The notes under the pieces are model-generated. The model saw only the letters and a program-made list of their open reading frames with translations. It was not told the DNA's origin and did no database searches. This document shows, piece after piece, positions 49,676 through 58,036 of a stretch of DNA of 64,000 nucleotides (positions within the stretch are counted from its first letter, which is position 1; each line of letters opens with the position of its first letter). The position numbers and the translations under genes were made by a program. Source of the DNA: Curtobacterium citreum (GTDB taxonomy: Bacteria; Actinomycetota; Actinomycetes; Actinomycetales; Microbacteriaceae); NCBI RefSeq assembly GCF_006715175.1, contig NZ_VFMQ01000001.1, forward strand, positions 620,001 through 684,000. Reading direction: 5' to 3'.

Positions 49676-50680
49676 ATGGCCAGTCAGGACTGGTTCGACA
49701 AGGACTTCTACAAGGTCCTCGGCGTCGACAAGACGGCGAGCGACGCTGAGCTGAAGAAGACCTACCGCAAGCTCGCCCGGCAGTACCACCCGGACTCCAA
49801 CCCGGGGGACGCCGCGGCCGAGTCCCGCTTCAAGGAGATCAGCGAGGCGTACTCGGTGCTCTCCGACAAGGAACAGCGCGCCGAGTACGACCAGGTCCGC
49901 GCCATGGGCTCGGGCGCCCGCTTCACGGCGGGTGGCCCGGGCGCCCAGGGCGGGTTCGAGGACGTCTTCGGCGGCATGTTCGGCCAACAGGGCGGGCAGC
50001 GCGTGCGCTTCGGTCAGGGCGGAGGTCGCGGTGGTGCCGGTGGCTTCGAGGACATCCTCGGTGGGATGTTCGGCGGCGGCGGGGGCTTCGGGCAGTCGTC
50101 CGGCGGCTTCCGCGGCTTCGGCGGTCCGACCAAGGGCCGGGACGTCACCGCGTCGACGACGCTCGACTTCACCACTGCGATCGCCGGTGACACCGTCAAG
50201 CTCTCGCAGGGCAACGGCAAGCCGGTGAACGTCCGGATCCCCGCCGGCGTCGCCGACGGACAGAAGATCCGCCTGCGCGGCCGCGGCGAGCCGAGTCCGG
50301 ACGGGGGTGACGACGGCGACCTGGTCGTCAGCGTCTCCGTCCGGAAGCACCCGGTCTTCGAGCGCGACGGGCTCAACCTGCGGGTCGACGTGCCGGTGAC
50401 GTTCGCCGAGGCGGCGCTCGGCGCGACGATCCAGGTCCCGACGCTCGGCGGCGAGCCCGTCAAGCTCCGCGTCGCGCCCGGCACGCCCTCTGGTCGTGTC
50501 CTGCGCGTCAAGGGACGCGGGGTCGCGACGAAGAGCGGGACCGGTGACCTGCTCGCGACCGTGCAGGTCGCGGTGCCGTCGCACCTGTCGGACAAGCAGC
50601 GCGAGGCCGTCGAGGCCCTCCGCGCGGCACTACCCGACGAGGACCCTCGCGAGGACCTCCTCGCCAAGGCGCGCAGCTGA
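49676..50680 (+). CDS. dnaJ: Co-chaperone DnaJ without zinc finger (type II)
   Basis: 334 residues. J domain at 10-75 with HPD at 38-40, a Gly/Phe-rich region of about 75 residues (EDVFGGMFGQQGG and a similar second copy), then the C-terminal substrate-binding beta-domains (RIRGRGEP-like KIRLRGRGEP). No CXXCXGXG zinc-finger motif and no Cys at all, so this is a CbpA/type II architecture although it sits in the dnaK operon. A second, zinc-finger DnaJ elsewhere in the genome is likely. It stimulates DnaK ATPase and delivers substrates. ATG at 49676 behind GGAAGG. Confidence 0.94.
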   Translation: MASQDWFDKDFYKVLGVDKTASDAELKKTYRKLARQYHPDSNPGDAAAESRFKEISEAYSVLSDKEQRAEYDQVRAMGSGARFTAGGPGAQGGFEDVFGGMFGQQGGQRVRFGQGGGRGGAGGFEDILGGMFGGGGGFGQSSGGFRGFGGPTKGRDVTASTTLDFTTAIAGDTVKLSQGNGKPVNVRIPAGVADGQKIRLRGRGEPSPDGGDDGDLVVSVSVRKHPVFERDGLNLRVDVPVTFAEAALGATIQVPTLGGEPVKLRVAPGTPSGRVLRVKGRGVATKSGTGDLLATVQVAVPSHLSDKQREAVEALRAALPDEDPREDLLAKARS

Positions 50681-50771
50681 CGCTGCGCGACCACAGCAAC
50701 GAACCGGCCGGGGCCCACGCTGCCGGTGCCGGCCCGTCGCGAAGCGGCGGGTCGGCCGTGCCGGTGGGGAG

Positions 50772-50810
50772 AGGCCCGGTGCGGCTCCGTCAGGAAGCCG
50801 CACCGGGCCT
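50772..50810. terminator. Hairpin between dnaJ and hspR (GGAGGC-type family)
   Basis: Arms AGGCCCGGTGCGGCT (50772-50786) and complement (50796-50810), 15 bp perfect with a nine-base loop, in the 174-bp gap. It may attenuate or process the operon mRNA so that less HspR than chaperone is made. CCAGGCT follows, typical of the dispersed palindrome family. Confidence 0.65.
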
Positions 50811-50854
50811 CCAGGCTGGTCCTGCACCACGCGGACGACGAAAAGGAAGAGGCC

Positions 50855-51274
50855 GTGACCGACATGGACGAGAACTCGCCCGTCTTCGCGATCGCGACGG
50901 CGGCGGAACTCGCCGAGATGCACCCGCAGACGCTGCGGCAGTACGACCGGCTCGGCCTGGTCGTGCCCGGCCGGACCCGCGGCGGATCGCGCCGCTACTC
51001 GATGCGGGACGTCGTGCAGCTGCGGGAGATCGCACGCCTGGGGTCCGAGGGCGTCTCGCTCGAGGGCATCCGCCGCGTGCTCGAGTTGGAGAACGAGAAC
51101 AAGGCGCTGCGGGAGCGCGTCCGTGAGCTCGAGACGGCCCTCGCGGATCAGCTCATCAACCGCCCGGGCGCGCGCGTGTTCGCCGCGACGACCACGGGGG
51201 CCGCGGTGTCACTCCGCGCCGGGGCGCGACCGCAGCGGAACACGCAGATCGTGCTCTGGCGCCCGATGTCGTGA
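50855..51274 (+). CDS. hspR: Heat-shock repressor HspR (MerR family)
   Basis: 139-residue MerR-type regulator. HTH and wing at FAIATAAELAEMHPQTLRQYDRLGLVVPGRTRGGSRRYSMRDVVQLREIARL, then SEGVSLEGIRRVLELENENKALRERVRELE, a coiled coil. Position after dnaJ is the classical actinobacterial arrangement. It represses dnaK and clpB through HAIR boxes, both of which are present in this window (47051, 61707). The start is taken as GTG 50855, with AAGGAAGA upstream; ATG 50864 is an alternative. Confidence 0.95.
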   Translation: MTDMDENSPVFAIATAAELAEMHPQTLRQYDRLGLVVPGRTRGGSRRYSMRDVVQLREIARLGSEGVSLEGIRRVLELENENKALRERVRELETALADQLINRPGARVFAATTTGAAVSLRAGARPQRNTQIVLWRPMS

Positions 51275-51339
51275 TCTTCCGTACGGAGAGTATCAGTGTG
51301 AGCGATCTGTTCACGCTGATCGGAACGGAGGCCATCCGC

Positions 51340-51900
51340 TTGCACGGACGTGGTTCGGTGGTTCGGGAAGGGATCGCGCTCGTCGCGGCATCGATGGTCG
51401 TCCTCGGGGTGGGCGGCTGCGCGGTGTCGACTGCTCGGACCGGACCGGTCCTCACGGCACTGGTCGGGACGTGGTCCTACGACGTGAGTGGGACGGGTGG
51501 GAAGCGCGTCGGCTCGGTCGACGACGGCGTGGACCCCGCACTGTCCTACTACGGCGGTGACCGGTACCGCATCGAGATCGAACGCGGCGCCTGGAGGCTG
51601 AGCGGTGAGCGTCAGGGGACGGCTGTGTCGGCATCTGGACGATGGGGGAAGGAGCCGCTCCTGTGGGCTCCAGCCGGGCAGTCGATCGAGTACCAGTTCA
51701 CTGCGGACAGCGGCCCGGCGGTGTCCTTCTCGCCCGGCACGCGCCTGGCGCAGCGACCCGAGCGCATCGAGGCGGATGCCTACGGGGACGAGCCGGAGTT
51801 CCTGAACCACAGCGCTGACGTGAGGGTGAGCTCGACGACCATCACCGCGACGATCGAGGACGCGGACTTCCCGACGCACACGGCCACCAGCACGCGATGA
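51340..51900 (+). CDS. Putative lipoprotein, unknown function
   Basis: 186 residues from a TTG start at 51340 that has GGAGG at 51327-51331. The N terminus is a lipoprotein signal (GIALVAASMVVLGVGGC, Cys about residue 26). The rest looks like a single beta-rich domain (LVGTWSYDVSG, YYGGDRYRIEIERGAWRLSGERQG, SIEYQFTADSG). A longer frame from GTG 51271 would overlap hspR but bury the signal peptide 40 residues in, so the TTG is preferred. I do not recognise the family. An AT-rich -10-like GAGTATCAG lies upstream at about 51287-51295. Confidence 0.6.
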   Translation: MHGRGSVVREGIALVAASMVVLGVGGCAVSTARTGPVLTALVGTWSYDVSGTGGKRVGSVDDGVDPALSYYGGDRYRIEIERGAWRLSGERQGTAVSASGRWGKEPLLWAPAGQSIEYQFTADSGPAVSFSPGTRLAQRPERIEADAYGDEPEFLNHSADVRVSSTTITATIEDADFPTHTATSTR

Positions 51901-51970
51901 CCCTGGTGCCCATGTCGGTGTAGGCGCTGAGTGCGTGGACATGGCGGTGACGTCCGGCGCGAGCGCGTCC

Positions 51971-52291
51971 TCACCCAGGCGCGTGGTCGAGATCGGGGCG
52001 CAGGGGCATCGACCGGAGCGCTCGCTCCGCAAGTCGACCGTCGCCGCCCTCGACCGCGAGCTGCAGTGCGACGATCCGTTCCCACGGCAGTGCGATCGGC
52101 AAGTCCTCGTGGCGGAGTCGGAAGGTCAGGGCGTCGACGGACCCTCGGAGCCGTGAGCAGAGCACGGGGTTCGTGCACGACGCGATGGAACTGCGGTGGA
52201 CCGGGGCAGCCGCATCGGTCACGGCATCCCACTCCCCGAGCCGGACGGTGTCGAGCAGTGCTCCGACGCGACTCCCGAGCGCGGACCGCAC
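51971..52291 (-). CDS. Hypothetical protein, possibly a remnant
   Basis: 106 residues from GTG 52291. Third codon positions are mostly G/C in this frame and the composition is protein-like (RLGEWDAVTDAAAP, RLRHEDLPIALPWERIVALQLAVEGGDGRLAERAL), but there is no good ribosome-binding site and the frame stays open upstream as HGWPSPPARAIAPGTPLDD without a start codon. It may be a small gene or the 3' part of a decayed one. The rest of the 51901-52412 spacer holds only the promoter of the next gene. Confidence 0.4.
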   Translation of the reverse strand: MRSALGSRVGALLDTVRLGEWDAVTDAAAPVHRSSIASCTNPVLCSRLRGSVDALTFRLRHEDLPIALPWERIVALQLAVEGGDGRLAERALRSMPLRPDLDHAPG

Positions 52292-52400
52292 GGTGTCGTC
52301 GAGCGGGGTGCCGGGCGCGATCGCGCGGGCGGGGGGCGAGGGCCAGCCGTGGACATCTCAGGTACGAAAGCGTCGGCGTGCCGGTCGCAGGCGTGCTCAG

Positions 52401-52412
52401 TACGCTGACCGG
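52401..52412 (+). promoter_or_regulatory. -10 box of a leaderless methyltransferase gene
   Basis: TACGCT (52401-52406) followed by exactly six bases to the ATG at 52413. No Shine-Dalgarno. Confidence 0.45.
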
Positions 52413-53561
52413 ATGCGCGTGTCTGACTTCGCCGACCAGTTCCGGCGAGACCCCGACGACGGGGCTCCGGACCTGGTGACGATCGACGGCACCGACCGGT
52501 TCCTGCTCGACGAGGCGCCGCACGTGCACGGCGACGCGGTCCGGCAGCCCGGCGAGGTCGCCGTCGTGGACGACCGGGCCGGGGTGCTCACCCTCGGGCT
52601 GATCACACTGCACGGCGCCTCGGACGTCCGGGTCGTGCAGGACTCCCTCGTCGGGGTCCGGGCGCTCCAGGCCGCCGCCGGCACGTTCGGGCTGCGCGGC
52701 TTCCGGCACGCCGAGACCGCCGAGCAGGCCTTCCGTGACGTCCGGCTCGTGCTGCTCCGGCTCTCGAAGTCGAACGACCGACTGGACGAGCTCGCCCGTG
52801 CCGTCGCACGCTGGGCCGCCCCGGACGTGGTGCTGCTGTGCGGCGGGGTCACGAAGCACATGACGCTGTCCCAGAACGACGTCCTCCGCCGGTACTTCGG
52901 CGAGGTCACCCCGTCACGTGGGCGGGGGAAGTCCCGGCTCCTCGTCGCACAGGATCCCCTGCGCGCCGCCGCCGTGCGGGCGGACACGACGAACCCGTGG
53001 CCGCGCGCGGTGCACGTGGACGAGCTCGGCATGACGCTCGTCGCACACGGCGGGGTCTTCGCGGGCACGTCGCTCGACCAGGGCACCCGGGTGCTGCTCG
53101 ACGTCGCCGACCAGGCGGTCCCGACGGCGCGGACGGTGGTCGACCTGGGCTGCGGCAACGGCGTCATCGCGACCGCGATCGCGCGGCGCCGGCCGCGGGT
53201 CCGCGTGGTCGCGACGGACGTCTCGTCGATCGCGGTCGCGTCGACGCGGGCGACGGCGGCGGCGAACGGCGTGGCCGACCGGGTCGCGGTCGTGCGGTCG
53301 GATGCGGGCGACGAGCTCGACGAGGGCGCGGCGCAGCTCGTGCTCTGCAACCCGCCCTTCCACGAGGGCACGACGGTGAGCACCGACGCGGCCGAGGCGA
53401 TGTTCCGGAACGCGGCCACGATCCTCCAGTCCGGCGGTGAACTGTGGTGCGTCTGGAACTCGCACCTGCGGTACCGGCCGCTCCTGGAGCGGTCGGTCGG
53501 GCCGACGCGGCAGGTCGTGCGGACCGCCAAGTTCACGGTCACCGCCTCACGGCGGTCCTGA
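52413..53561 (+). CDS. RlmG/RsmC-like rRNA guanine methyltransferase
   Basis: 382-residue class I SAM methyltransferase with the two-part layout of RsmC/RlmG: an N-terminal half that resembles a degenerate methyltransferase fold and a C-terminal catalytic half with SAM motif VVDLGCGNGVIATAIARR (about residue 240) and the N2-guanine motif LCNPPFHEG (about 310). The length fits RlmG. It would modify a guanine in 23S or 16S rRNA; which one cannot be decided here. ATG at 52413, probably leaderless; the upstream open frame lacks coding character. Confidence 0.85.
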   Translation: MRVSDFADQFRRDPDDGAPDLVTIDGTDRFLLDEAPHVHGDAVRQPGEVAVVDDRAGVLTLGLITLHGASDVRVVQDSLVGVRALQAAAGTFGLRGFRHAETAEQAFRDVRLVLLRLSKSNDRLDELARAVARWAAPDVVLLCGGVTKHMTLSQNDVLRRYFGEVTPSRGRGKSRLLVAQDPLRAAAVRADTTNPWPRAVHVDELGMTLVAHGGVFAGTSLDQGTRVLLDVADQAVPTARTVVDLGCGNGVIATAIARRRPRVRVVATDVSSIAVASTRATAAANGVADRVAVVRSDAGDELDEGAAQLVLCNPPFHEGTTVSTDAAEAMFRNAATILQSGGELWCVWNSHLRYRPLLERSVGPTRQVVRTAKFTVTASRRS

Positions 53562-53566
53562 CGCGC

Positions 53567-53607
53567 GACGGGAGGCCCGTGGCTGCGTGCGCCACGGGCC
53601 TCCCGTC
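53567..53607. terminator. Bidirectional GGAGGC-family hairpin
   Basis: Sixteen-base perfect arms GACGGGAGGCCCGTGG (53567-53582) and complement (53592-53607), nine-base loop, between the convergent methyltransferase and aldo/keto reductase genes. Confidence 0.85.
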
Positions 53608-53640
53608 GTCGTGTGGGTCGCCCTGGGCGACCGGCGGCCG

Positions 53641-54471
53641 TCAGGCCGGGACGTAGTCGAACGTGTCCGGGTCCGGCCCGGTGCGGTGTCCCTTGTCGAG
53701 CGAGGTGATCGCCGTCATGTCGTCGTCGGAGAGCTCGAAGTCGAAGATCGCGAAGTTCTCCTCGACGCGCGAGCGGGTGACCGACTTCGGGAAGACGATG
53801 TCACCGCGCTGGATGTGCCAGCGGAGGACGACCTGCGCCGGGGTCTTGCCGGTGTTGCCGGCGATCCGGGTGATGGTCTCGTCGTCGAGCACGAGGCCCT
53901 GCGCGATCGGGGACCAGGCCTCGGTCGCGATGCCGTGCTCGCGGCCGTACGCGCGGAGCTCGTCTTGGACGAGGTACGGGTGCACCTCGATCTGGTTCAC
54001 GGCCGGGGTGATCGTGGTCTCGGAGGCGAGACGGTTGAGGTGGTGGGTCTGGAAGTTCGAGACACCGATCGAGCGGGCGGTGCCGCCGCGGTAGAGCTCC
54101 TCCATCGCCTGCCAGGTCGGCACGAAGTCCGACACCGTGGGCAGCGGCCAGTGGATGAGGAACAGGTCGGTGTAGCCGCCGAGCAGGTCGGCCGACTTCT
54201 TGCCGTTCTCGAGCGCCGCATCCGGGTCGTGGAACCCGTTGTTGAGCTTCGAGGTGACGAAGATCTCCGAGCGGTCGATGCCGGATTCGGCGATCGCCTC
54301 GCCGACCTCCTTCTCGTTGCCGTACATCTCGGCGGTGTCGATGTGGCGGTAGCCGACCTCGAGGGCGGTGAGGGTGGCTTCCTTGGTGTTCTCCGGCTCG
54401 ATCTGGAACACCCCGAAGCCGAGCTGGGGGATGGTCTTGCCGTCGTTGAGCGTGATGTTCGGAACGGTCAT
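53641..54471 (-). CDS. Aldo/keto reductase
   Basis: 276-residue (alpha/beta)8 NADPH-dependent reductase of the 2,5-diketogluconate reductase type. Catalytic tetrad visible: Asp and Tyr in GYRHIDTAEMYGNE, Lys in VTSKLNN, His in LIHWPLP. NADPH-binding C terminus with PKSVTRSRVEENFAIFDFEL. ATG at 54471 is preferred to the TTG 12 bases upstream because MTVPNITLNDGKTIPQLGFG is the usual beginning. Monocistronic. Confidence 0.93.
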   Translation of the reverse strand: MTVPNITLNDGKTIPQLGFGVFQIEPENTKEATLTALEVGYRHIDTAEMYGNEKEVGEAIAESGIDRSEIFVTSKLNNGFHDPDAALENGKKSADLLGGYTDLFLIHWPLPTVSDFVPTWQAMEELYRGGTARSIGVSNFQTHHLNRLASETTITPAVNQIEVHPYLVQDELRAYGREHGIATEAWSPIAQGLVLDDETITRIAGNTGKTPAQVVLRWHIQRGDIVFPKSVTRSRVEENFAIFDFELSDDDMTAITSLDKGHRTGPDPDTFDYVPA

Positions 54472-54579
54472 GACGACATGCAACCAAACGGCCCCCAGCG
54501 CGCTTCCCGGGAACGTCCAGACGGGCGCGTCCCCCGACCGGGGGCGCCCCGCCAGCGAGGCCGCGACGGGGCGACCCGG

Positions 54580-54978
54580 CTAGGCGAGCGACGCGGTGAT
54601 GTAGGCGAGCAGCGCCTCCGCGTAGGCCCGTGCCGCGTCCGGAGCGGGGAACTCCCGGTCGGCGCCGTCGATCGTCGCCGTCACCGCGAAGCCCGCGCTG
54701 AGCGAGACGAAGGCCGGGCCGAGGAGCTCGCGGAGCTGGTCCTCGCGCGGCAGCCAGAGCGACTCGGACGCCTCGACCGAGTCGAGCGCCCACTCGGTCG
54801 TGCCGTTGAAGCCGAGCACGGTGCCGCTCGGGTAGTCGTGCCGCTCGACGGTCATCTCGGACACCGTGTAGACGTCGTCGTCGACGCCCGGCTTGTCGAT
54901 GACGAAGCGGTCTCCGGTGGTCGGGTGCCAGCGGAGTCCGGCGTCGCGGAGGGACCGGGCGAGCTCGACGGTGATCAC
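54580..54978 (-). CDS. Conserved hypothetical protein, about 130 residues
   Basis: 132 residues from GTG 54978, with AGGGTGG upstream. Begins ITVELARSLRDAGLRWHPTTGDRFVID and contains VLGFNGTTEWALDSV and SLWLPREDQLRELLG. The pattern looks like a small soluble domain common in Microbacteriaceae, sometimes labelled as pilus assembly CpaE-like, for which I see no support (no ATPase motifs). No signal or membrane segment. The function is unknown. Confidence 0.7.
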   Translation of the reverse strand: MITVELARSLRDAGLRWHPTTGDRFVIDKPGVDDDVYTVSEMTVERHDYPSGTVLGFNGTTEWALDSVEASESLWLPREDQLRELLGPAFVSLSAGFAVTATIDGADREFPAPDAARAYAEALLAYITASLA

Positions 54979-55270
54979 CGGTCCACCCTGCCACGGAGCC
55001 GGTGTCACGCGCCCGGCGACGCGGAATCCGTCCCCACCCCTGGGGCGCACCGAGTCGGGCGTACTAGCATCGCGGAGCACCCCTGCGCACGCGGTCGTCA
55101 CGACGCCCGCGTGCGCAGATGCGACGACGCCTGGGCGACCGGTGTCGTGCCTCCCGTCCGGTCCCACCGGCCACGGGCACGACCGCCGGCCGGTGTCAGG
55201 ACCACCGTGGCGGCACGAGCCGCGCCCGGTCCCGTCAGCCCCGACCCAGTCCGCCCAGAGAAGGACCCGC
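54979..55270. other. Divergent spacer upstream of the beta-mannosidase gene
   Basis: About 290 bp. It holds a perfect 12-base inverted repeat CTGCGCACGCGG (55083-55094) / complement (55107-55118), a degenerate GGAGGC-family half-site (GTGCCTCCCGTCC near 55147) and, near its end, AGAAGGA as the mannosidase ribosome-binding site. TAGCAT at 55066-55071 could be a -10. No operator can be named. Confidence 0.45.
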
Positions 55271-58036
55271 ATGACCCTCGAGCGCGAGGAACTCCGTGAC
55301 GACTGGACCGTGGCGATCGCGGGGGACCAGGTGCCGAGCGGGGCACCCGCCGACCTCGTCGGTCGCACGCTCCCGGCGACCGTCCCCGGGCAGGTGCACA
55401 CCGACCTCGAGCGCGAGGGCGTGATCGCCGACCCGACGTTCGACCGCAACGAGGACGCCTCCGCCTGGGTCGGCCGCGCCGACTGGGCCTACCGGCGGCA
55501 CGTCGACGTCGACCCGCGTGGGTTCGAGCGCGTCGACCTGGTGTGCGACGGCCTGGACACCGTCGCCGAGCTGAGCCTGGACGGTGTCGTCCTCGGCACC
55601 ACGCGGAACATGCACCGGCGCTACCGCTTCGACCTCAAGGACGTCCCCGGTCCGACGGGGCGGCGCGAGCTCGAGCTGCTGTTCGAGTCGGCCTACCGCG
55701 AGGCCGGCCGCGTCGCCGCGCGCGCCGGTGCGATGCCCGGCCCGTACGACGAGCCGTTCCCGTACGTCCGCAAGCAGGCGTCGAACTTCGGCTGGGACTG
55801 GGGGCTCACCGCCGTCACGAGCGGGCCGTGGCGCCCGGTCGCGATCGAGCGGTGGTCGACGGCCCGACTGGCCGAGGTCCAGCCCCTCGTCGACGTCGAG
55901 GCGGGGGAGGGGGTCCTCGACGCGCACGTCCGGGTCGAGCGCTCGGGGATGAACGACCTCGACCAGGACGGCGAGGACGACGACCTGGTGCTCGTGGTCA
56001 CGGTCGCCGGCCCCACGGTCGACGGCGGGACGACCCGACAGCGGTCCCGGGCGCAGCTGACCCCGAAGGACGACGAGACCGTGGTGACCGTGCGGGTGCC
56101 GGACGCGCTCCGCTGGTGGCCGAGGGGGTACGGCGCGCAACCGCGGTACGACGTCACCGTCGAGCTGCAGACGGTCGACGGCGAGGTCCTGGACCGGCAC
56201 ACGGCGAAGACCGGCTTCCGTTCGGCGCGCATCGACACCACCGACGACGCCGTGGGCAAGCCGTTCGACGTGGTCGTGAACGGCGCCGTGGTCGACGTCC
56301 GCGGCGTGAACTGGATCCCCGACGACGTGATCGTGTCGCGGGTCGACCGTGTCCGGGTGTCCGAGCGGCTGCGCGTCGCGGCGGACCTCGGCGTGAACCT
56401 CGTCCGCGTCTGGGGCGGCGGGGTCTACGAGTCCGACGAGTTCTACGACGTGTGCGACGAACTCGGGCTGCTCGTGTGGCAGGACTTCGCGTTCGCCTGC
56501 GCGGCGTACCCGGAGATCGAGCCGATCCGCAGCGAGGTCGTCGCCGAGGCACGGGACAACGTCGCGCGGCTCTCCGGTCACCCGTCGCTCGTGCTCTGGA
56601 ACGGCAACAACGAGAACATCTGGCTGCACGACGTCGACGGCTGGGCCGACGTACTCGGCGACCGCGGCTGGGGGCTCGACTACTACCTCGACCTGCTGCC
56701 GACGATCGTCGACGCGGTCGACCCGTCGCGCTTCTACACGGTCGCGTCGCCGTGGTCCGGGTCCGAGAGCCTGTTCGCGAACGACGTCGACCACGAGACC
56801 CACCACTCGTGGGACGTCTGGAACCGGCTGTCCGACGAGCACTACCGCGACTCGGTGCCGCGCTTCGTGTCGGAGTTCGGCTGGCAGGCGCCGCCCGCGT
56901 GGCGCACCCTGCGGGACGCCGTCACCGACGAGCCGCTCCGCGTCGACGCGCCGGGCGTCGTGCACCACCAGAAGGCCGACGACGGGATGGCGAAGCTCGC
57001 CCGCGGGATCGCGCCGCGGTTCGGCTCGGTGGACCCGTCGGAGTTCGACCGCTGGCACTACCTGACGCAGCTGCAACAGGCGCGGGCGGTCGCGACGGGC
57101 GTCGAGCACTGGCGCACGCACTGGCCGCGCAACACAGGTGTCGTGCTGTGGCAGCTCAACGACCTGTGGCCGGTGTCGTCGTGGTCGGCGGTCGACTCGG
57201 CGGGGCGGCTGAAGCCGCTCGCGCACGAGCTGCGTCGCCTGTACGACGACGTCCTTCTGACGATCCGGCCGGTGACCCGCGGGTCCGCGGCGGCTGGTGC
57301 CGCTGCGCCCGGCGACGTCGGGGTCGTCGGCGGGTCCGATCAGGCCGACGGGTCTGATCAGGCCGACGCGTCGGGTCCGACCGACGGGTCACGTCCGGCT
57401 CCTGACGACCAGCCTGGAGGCGCGGAACACGACGTCCCGTCGGCTGCCGCCGGTGGGACGGCCGAGTTGGTCACCCTGTCCGACACGCTGTCACTCGGGG
57501 TGTCACCAGGCGCCTTCGGGCAGTCGCCCGTCGAGGTCGCCGTGCGGTCGGCACGCGCCGGCCGGGACAGCGTCGTGCGCGTCCGCCGGGTGACGGTCGC
57601 GGGCACGATCCTCGCCGAGGTGACGCTCCCCGTCCGCCTGTCCGAGGCCGGGGTCGCGGTCGTCGCCCTGCCCGAGTCGGTCGGTGTCCTCGACGACCCG
57701 ACGCGCGAGCTCGTCGTGGCGGACATGGACTGGCGGCGCGCGGTGTGGACGGCCACCCCGGACAAGGACGTGCGCTGGGAGCCGGCGCGGTACCGGACCA
57801 CGGTGACGCCGGCGGCGGACGGGGACGGCCACGACCTGGTCGTCGAGGCGGACTCCCTCGTGCGGGACCTGCTCGTCCAGCCCGACCGGCTCGCCCCGAC
57901 CGGCACCGTCGACCGCGGGTTCATGACGCTGCTGCCGGGGGAGCGGGTCGACTTCCGGCTCCGCGGGCTGACCGACGCCGACGTCCGGCGGCTCGGCGAG
58001 CCCTTCGTGCTGAGCTCACCCGACGAACACCTCTGA
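55271..58036 (+). CDS. Beta-mannosidase, GH2
   Basis: 921-residue cytosolic glycosidase removing beta-mannose from mannan- or N-glycan-derived oligosaccharides. N-terminal jelly roll, Ig-like domain, TIM barrel with the GH2 mannosidase signatures: RVWGGGVYESDEFYDVCDELGLLVWQDF, acid/base Glu448 in WNGNNE and nucleophile Glu535 in FVSEFGWQ. Between the barrel and the C-terminal beta domain there is an acidic, low-complexity insert of about 55 residues (GGSDQADGSDQADASGP...), part of whose DNA is a half-copy of the GGAGGC family. ATG at 55271; no transporter is adjacent. Confidence 0.92.
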   Translation: MTLEREELRDDWTVAIAGDQVPSGAPADLVGRTLPATVPGQVHTDLEREGVIADPTFDRNEDASAWVGRADWAYRRHVDVDPRGFERVDLVCDGLDTVAELSLDGVVLGTTRNMHRRYRFDLKDVPGPTGRRELELLFESAYREAGRVAARAGAMPGPYDEPFPYVRKQASNFGWDWGLTAVTSGPWRPVAIERWSTARLAEVQPLVDVEAGEGVLDAHVRVERSGMNDLDQDGEDDDLVLVVTVAGPTVDGGTTRQRSRAQLTPKDDETVVTVRVPDALRWWPRGYGAQPRYDVTVELQTVDGEVLDRHTAKTGFRSARIDTTDDAVGKPFDVVVNGAVVDVRGVNWIPDDVIVSRVDRVRVSERLRVAADLGVNLVRVWGGGVYESDEFYDVCDELGLLVWQDFAFACAAYPEIEPIRSEVVAEARDNVARLSGHPSLVLWNGNNENIWLHDVDGWADVLGDRGWGLDYYLDLLPTIVDAVDPSRFYTVASPWSGSESLFANDVDHETHHSWDVWNRLSDEHYRDSVPRFVSEFGWQAPPAWRTLRDAVTDEPLRVDAPGVVHHQKADDGMAKLARGIAPRFGSVDPSEFDRWHYLTQLQQARAVATGVEHWRTHWPRNTGVVLWQLNDLWPVSSWSAVDSAGRLKPLAHELRRLYDDVLLTIRPVTRGSAAAGAAAPGDVGVVGGSDQADGSDQADASGPTDGSRPAPDDQPGGAEHDVPSAAAGGTAELVTLSDTLSLGVSPGAFGQSPVEVAVRSARAGRDSVVRVRRVTVAGTILAEVTLPVRLSEAGVAVVALPESVGVLDDPTRELVVADMDWRRAVWTATPDKDVRWEPARYRTTVTPAADGDGHDLVVEADSLVRDLLVQPDRLAPTGTVDRGFMTLLPGERVDFRLRGLTDADVRRLGEPFVLSSPDEHL

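Noticed and set aside
51271..51339. GTG at 51271 overlapping hspR as start of the lipoprotein
   Set aside because: It would put about 40 residues in front of the signal peptide; TTG 51340 has a GGAGG at proper distance.
54580..54978. Calling this gene a CpaE pilus-assembly ATPase
   Set aside because: At 132 residues it lacks any P-loop or receiver motif, so the label cannot be supported.
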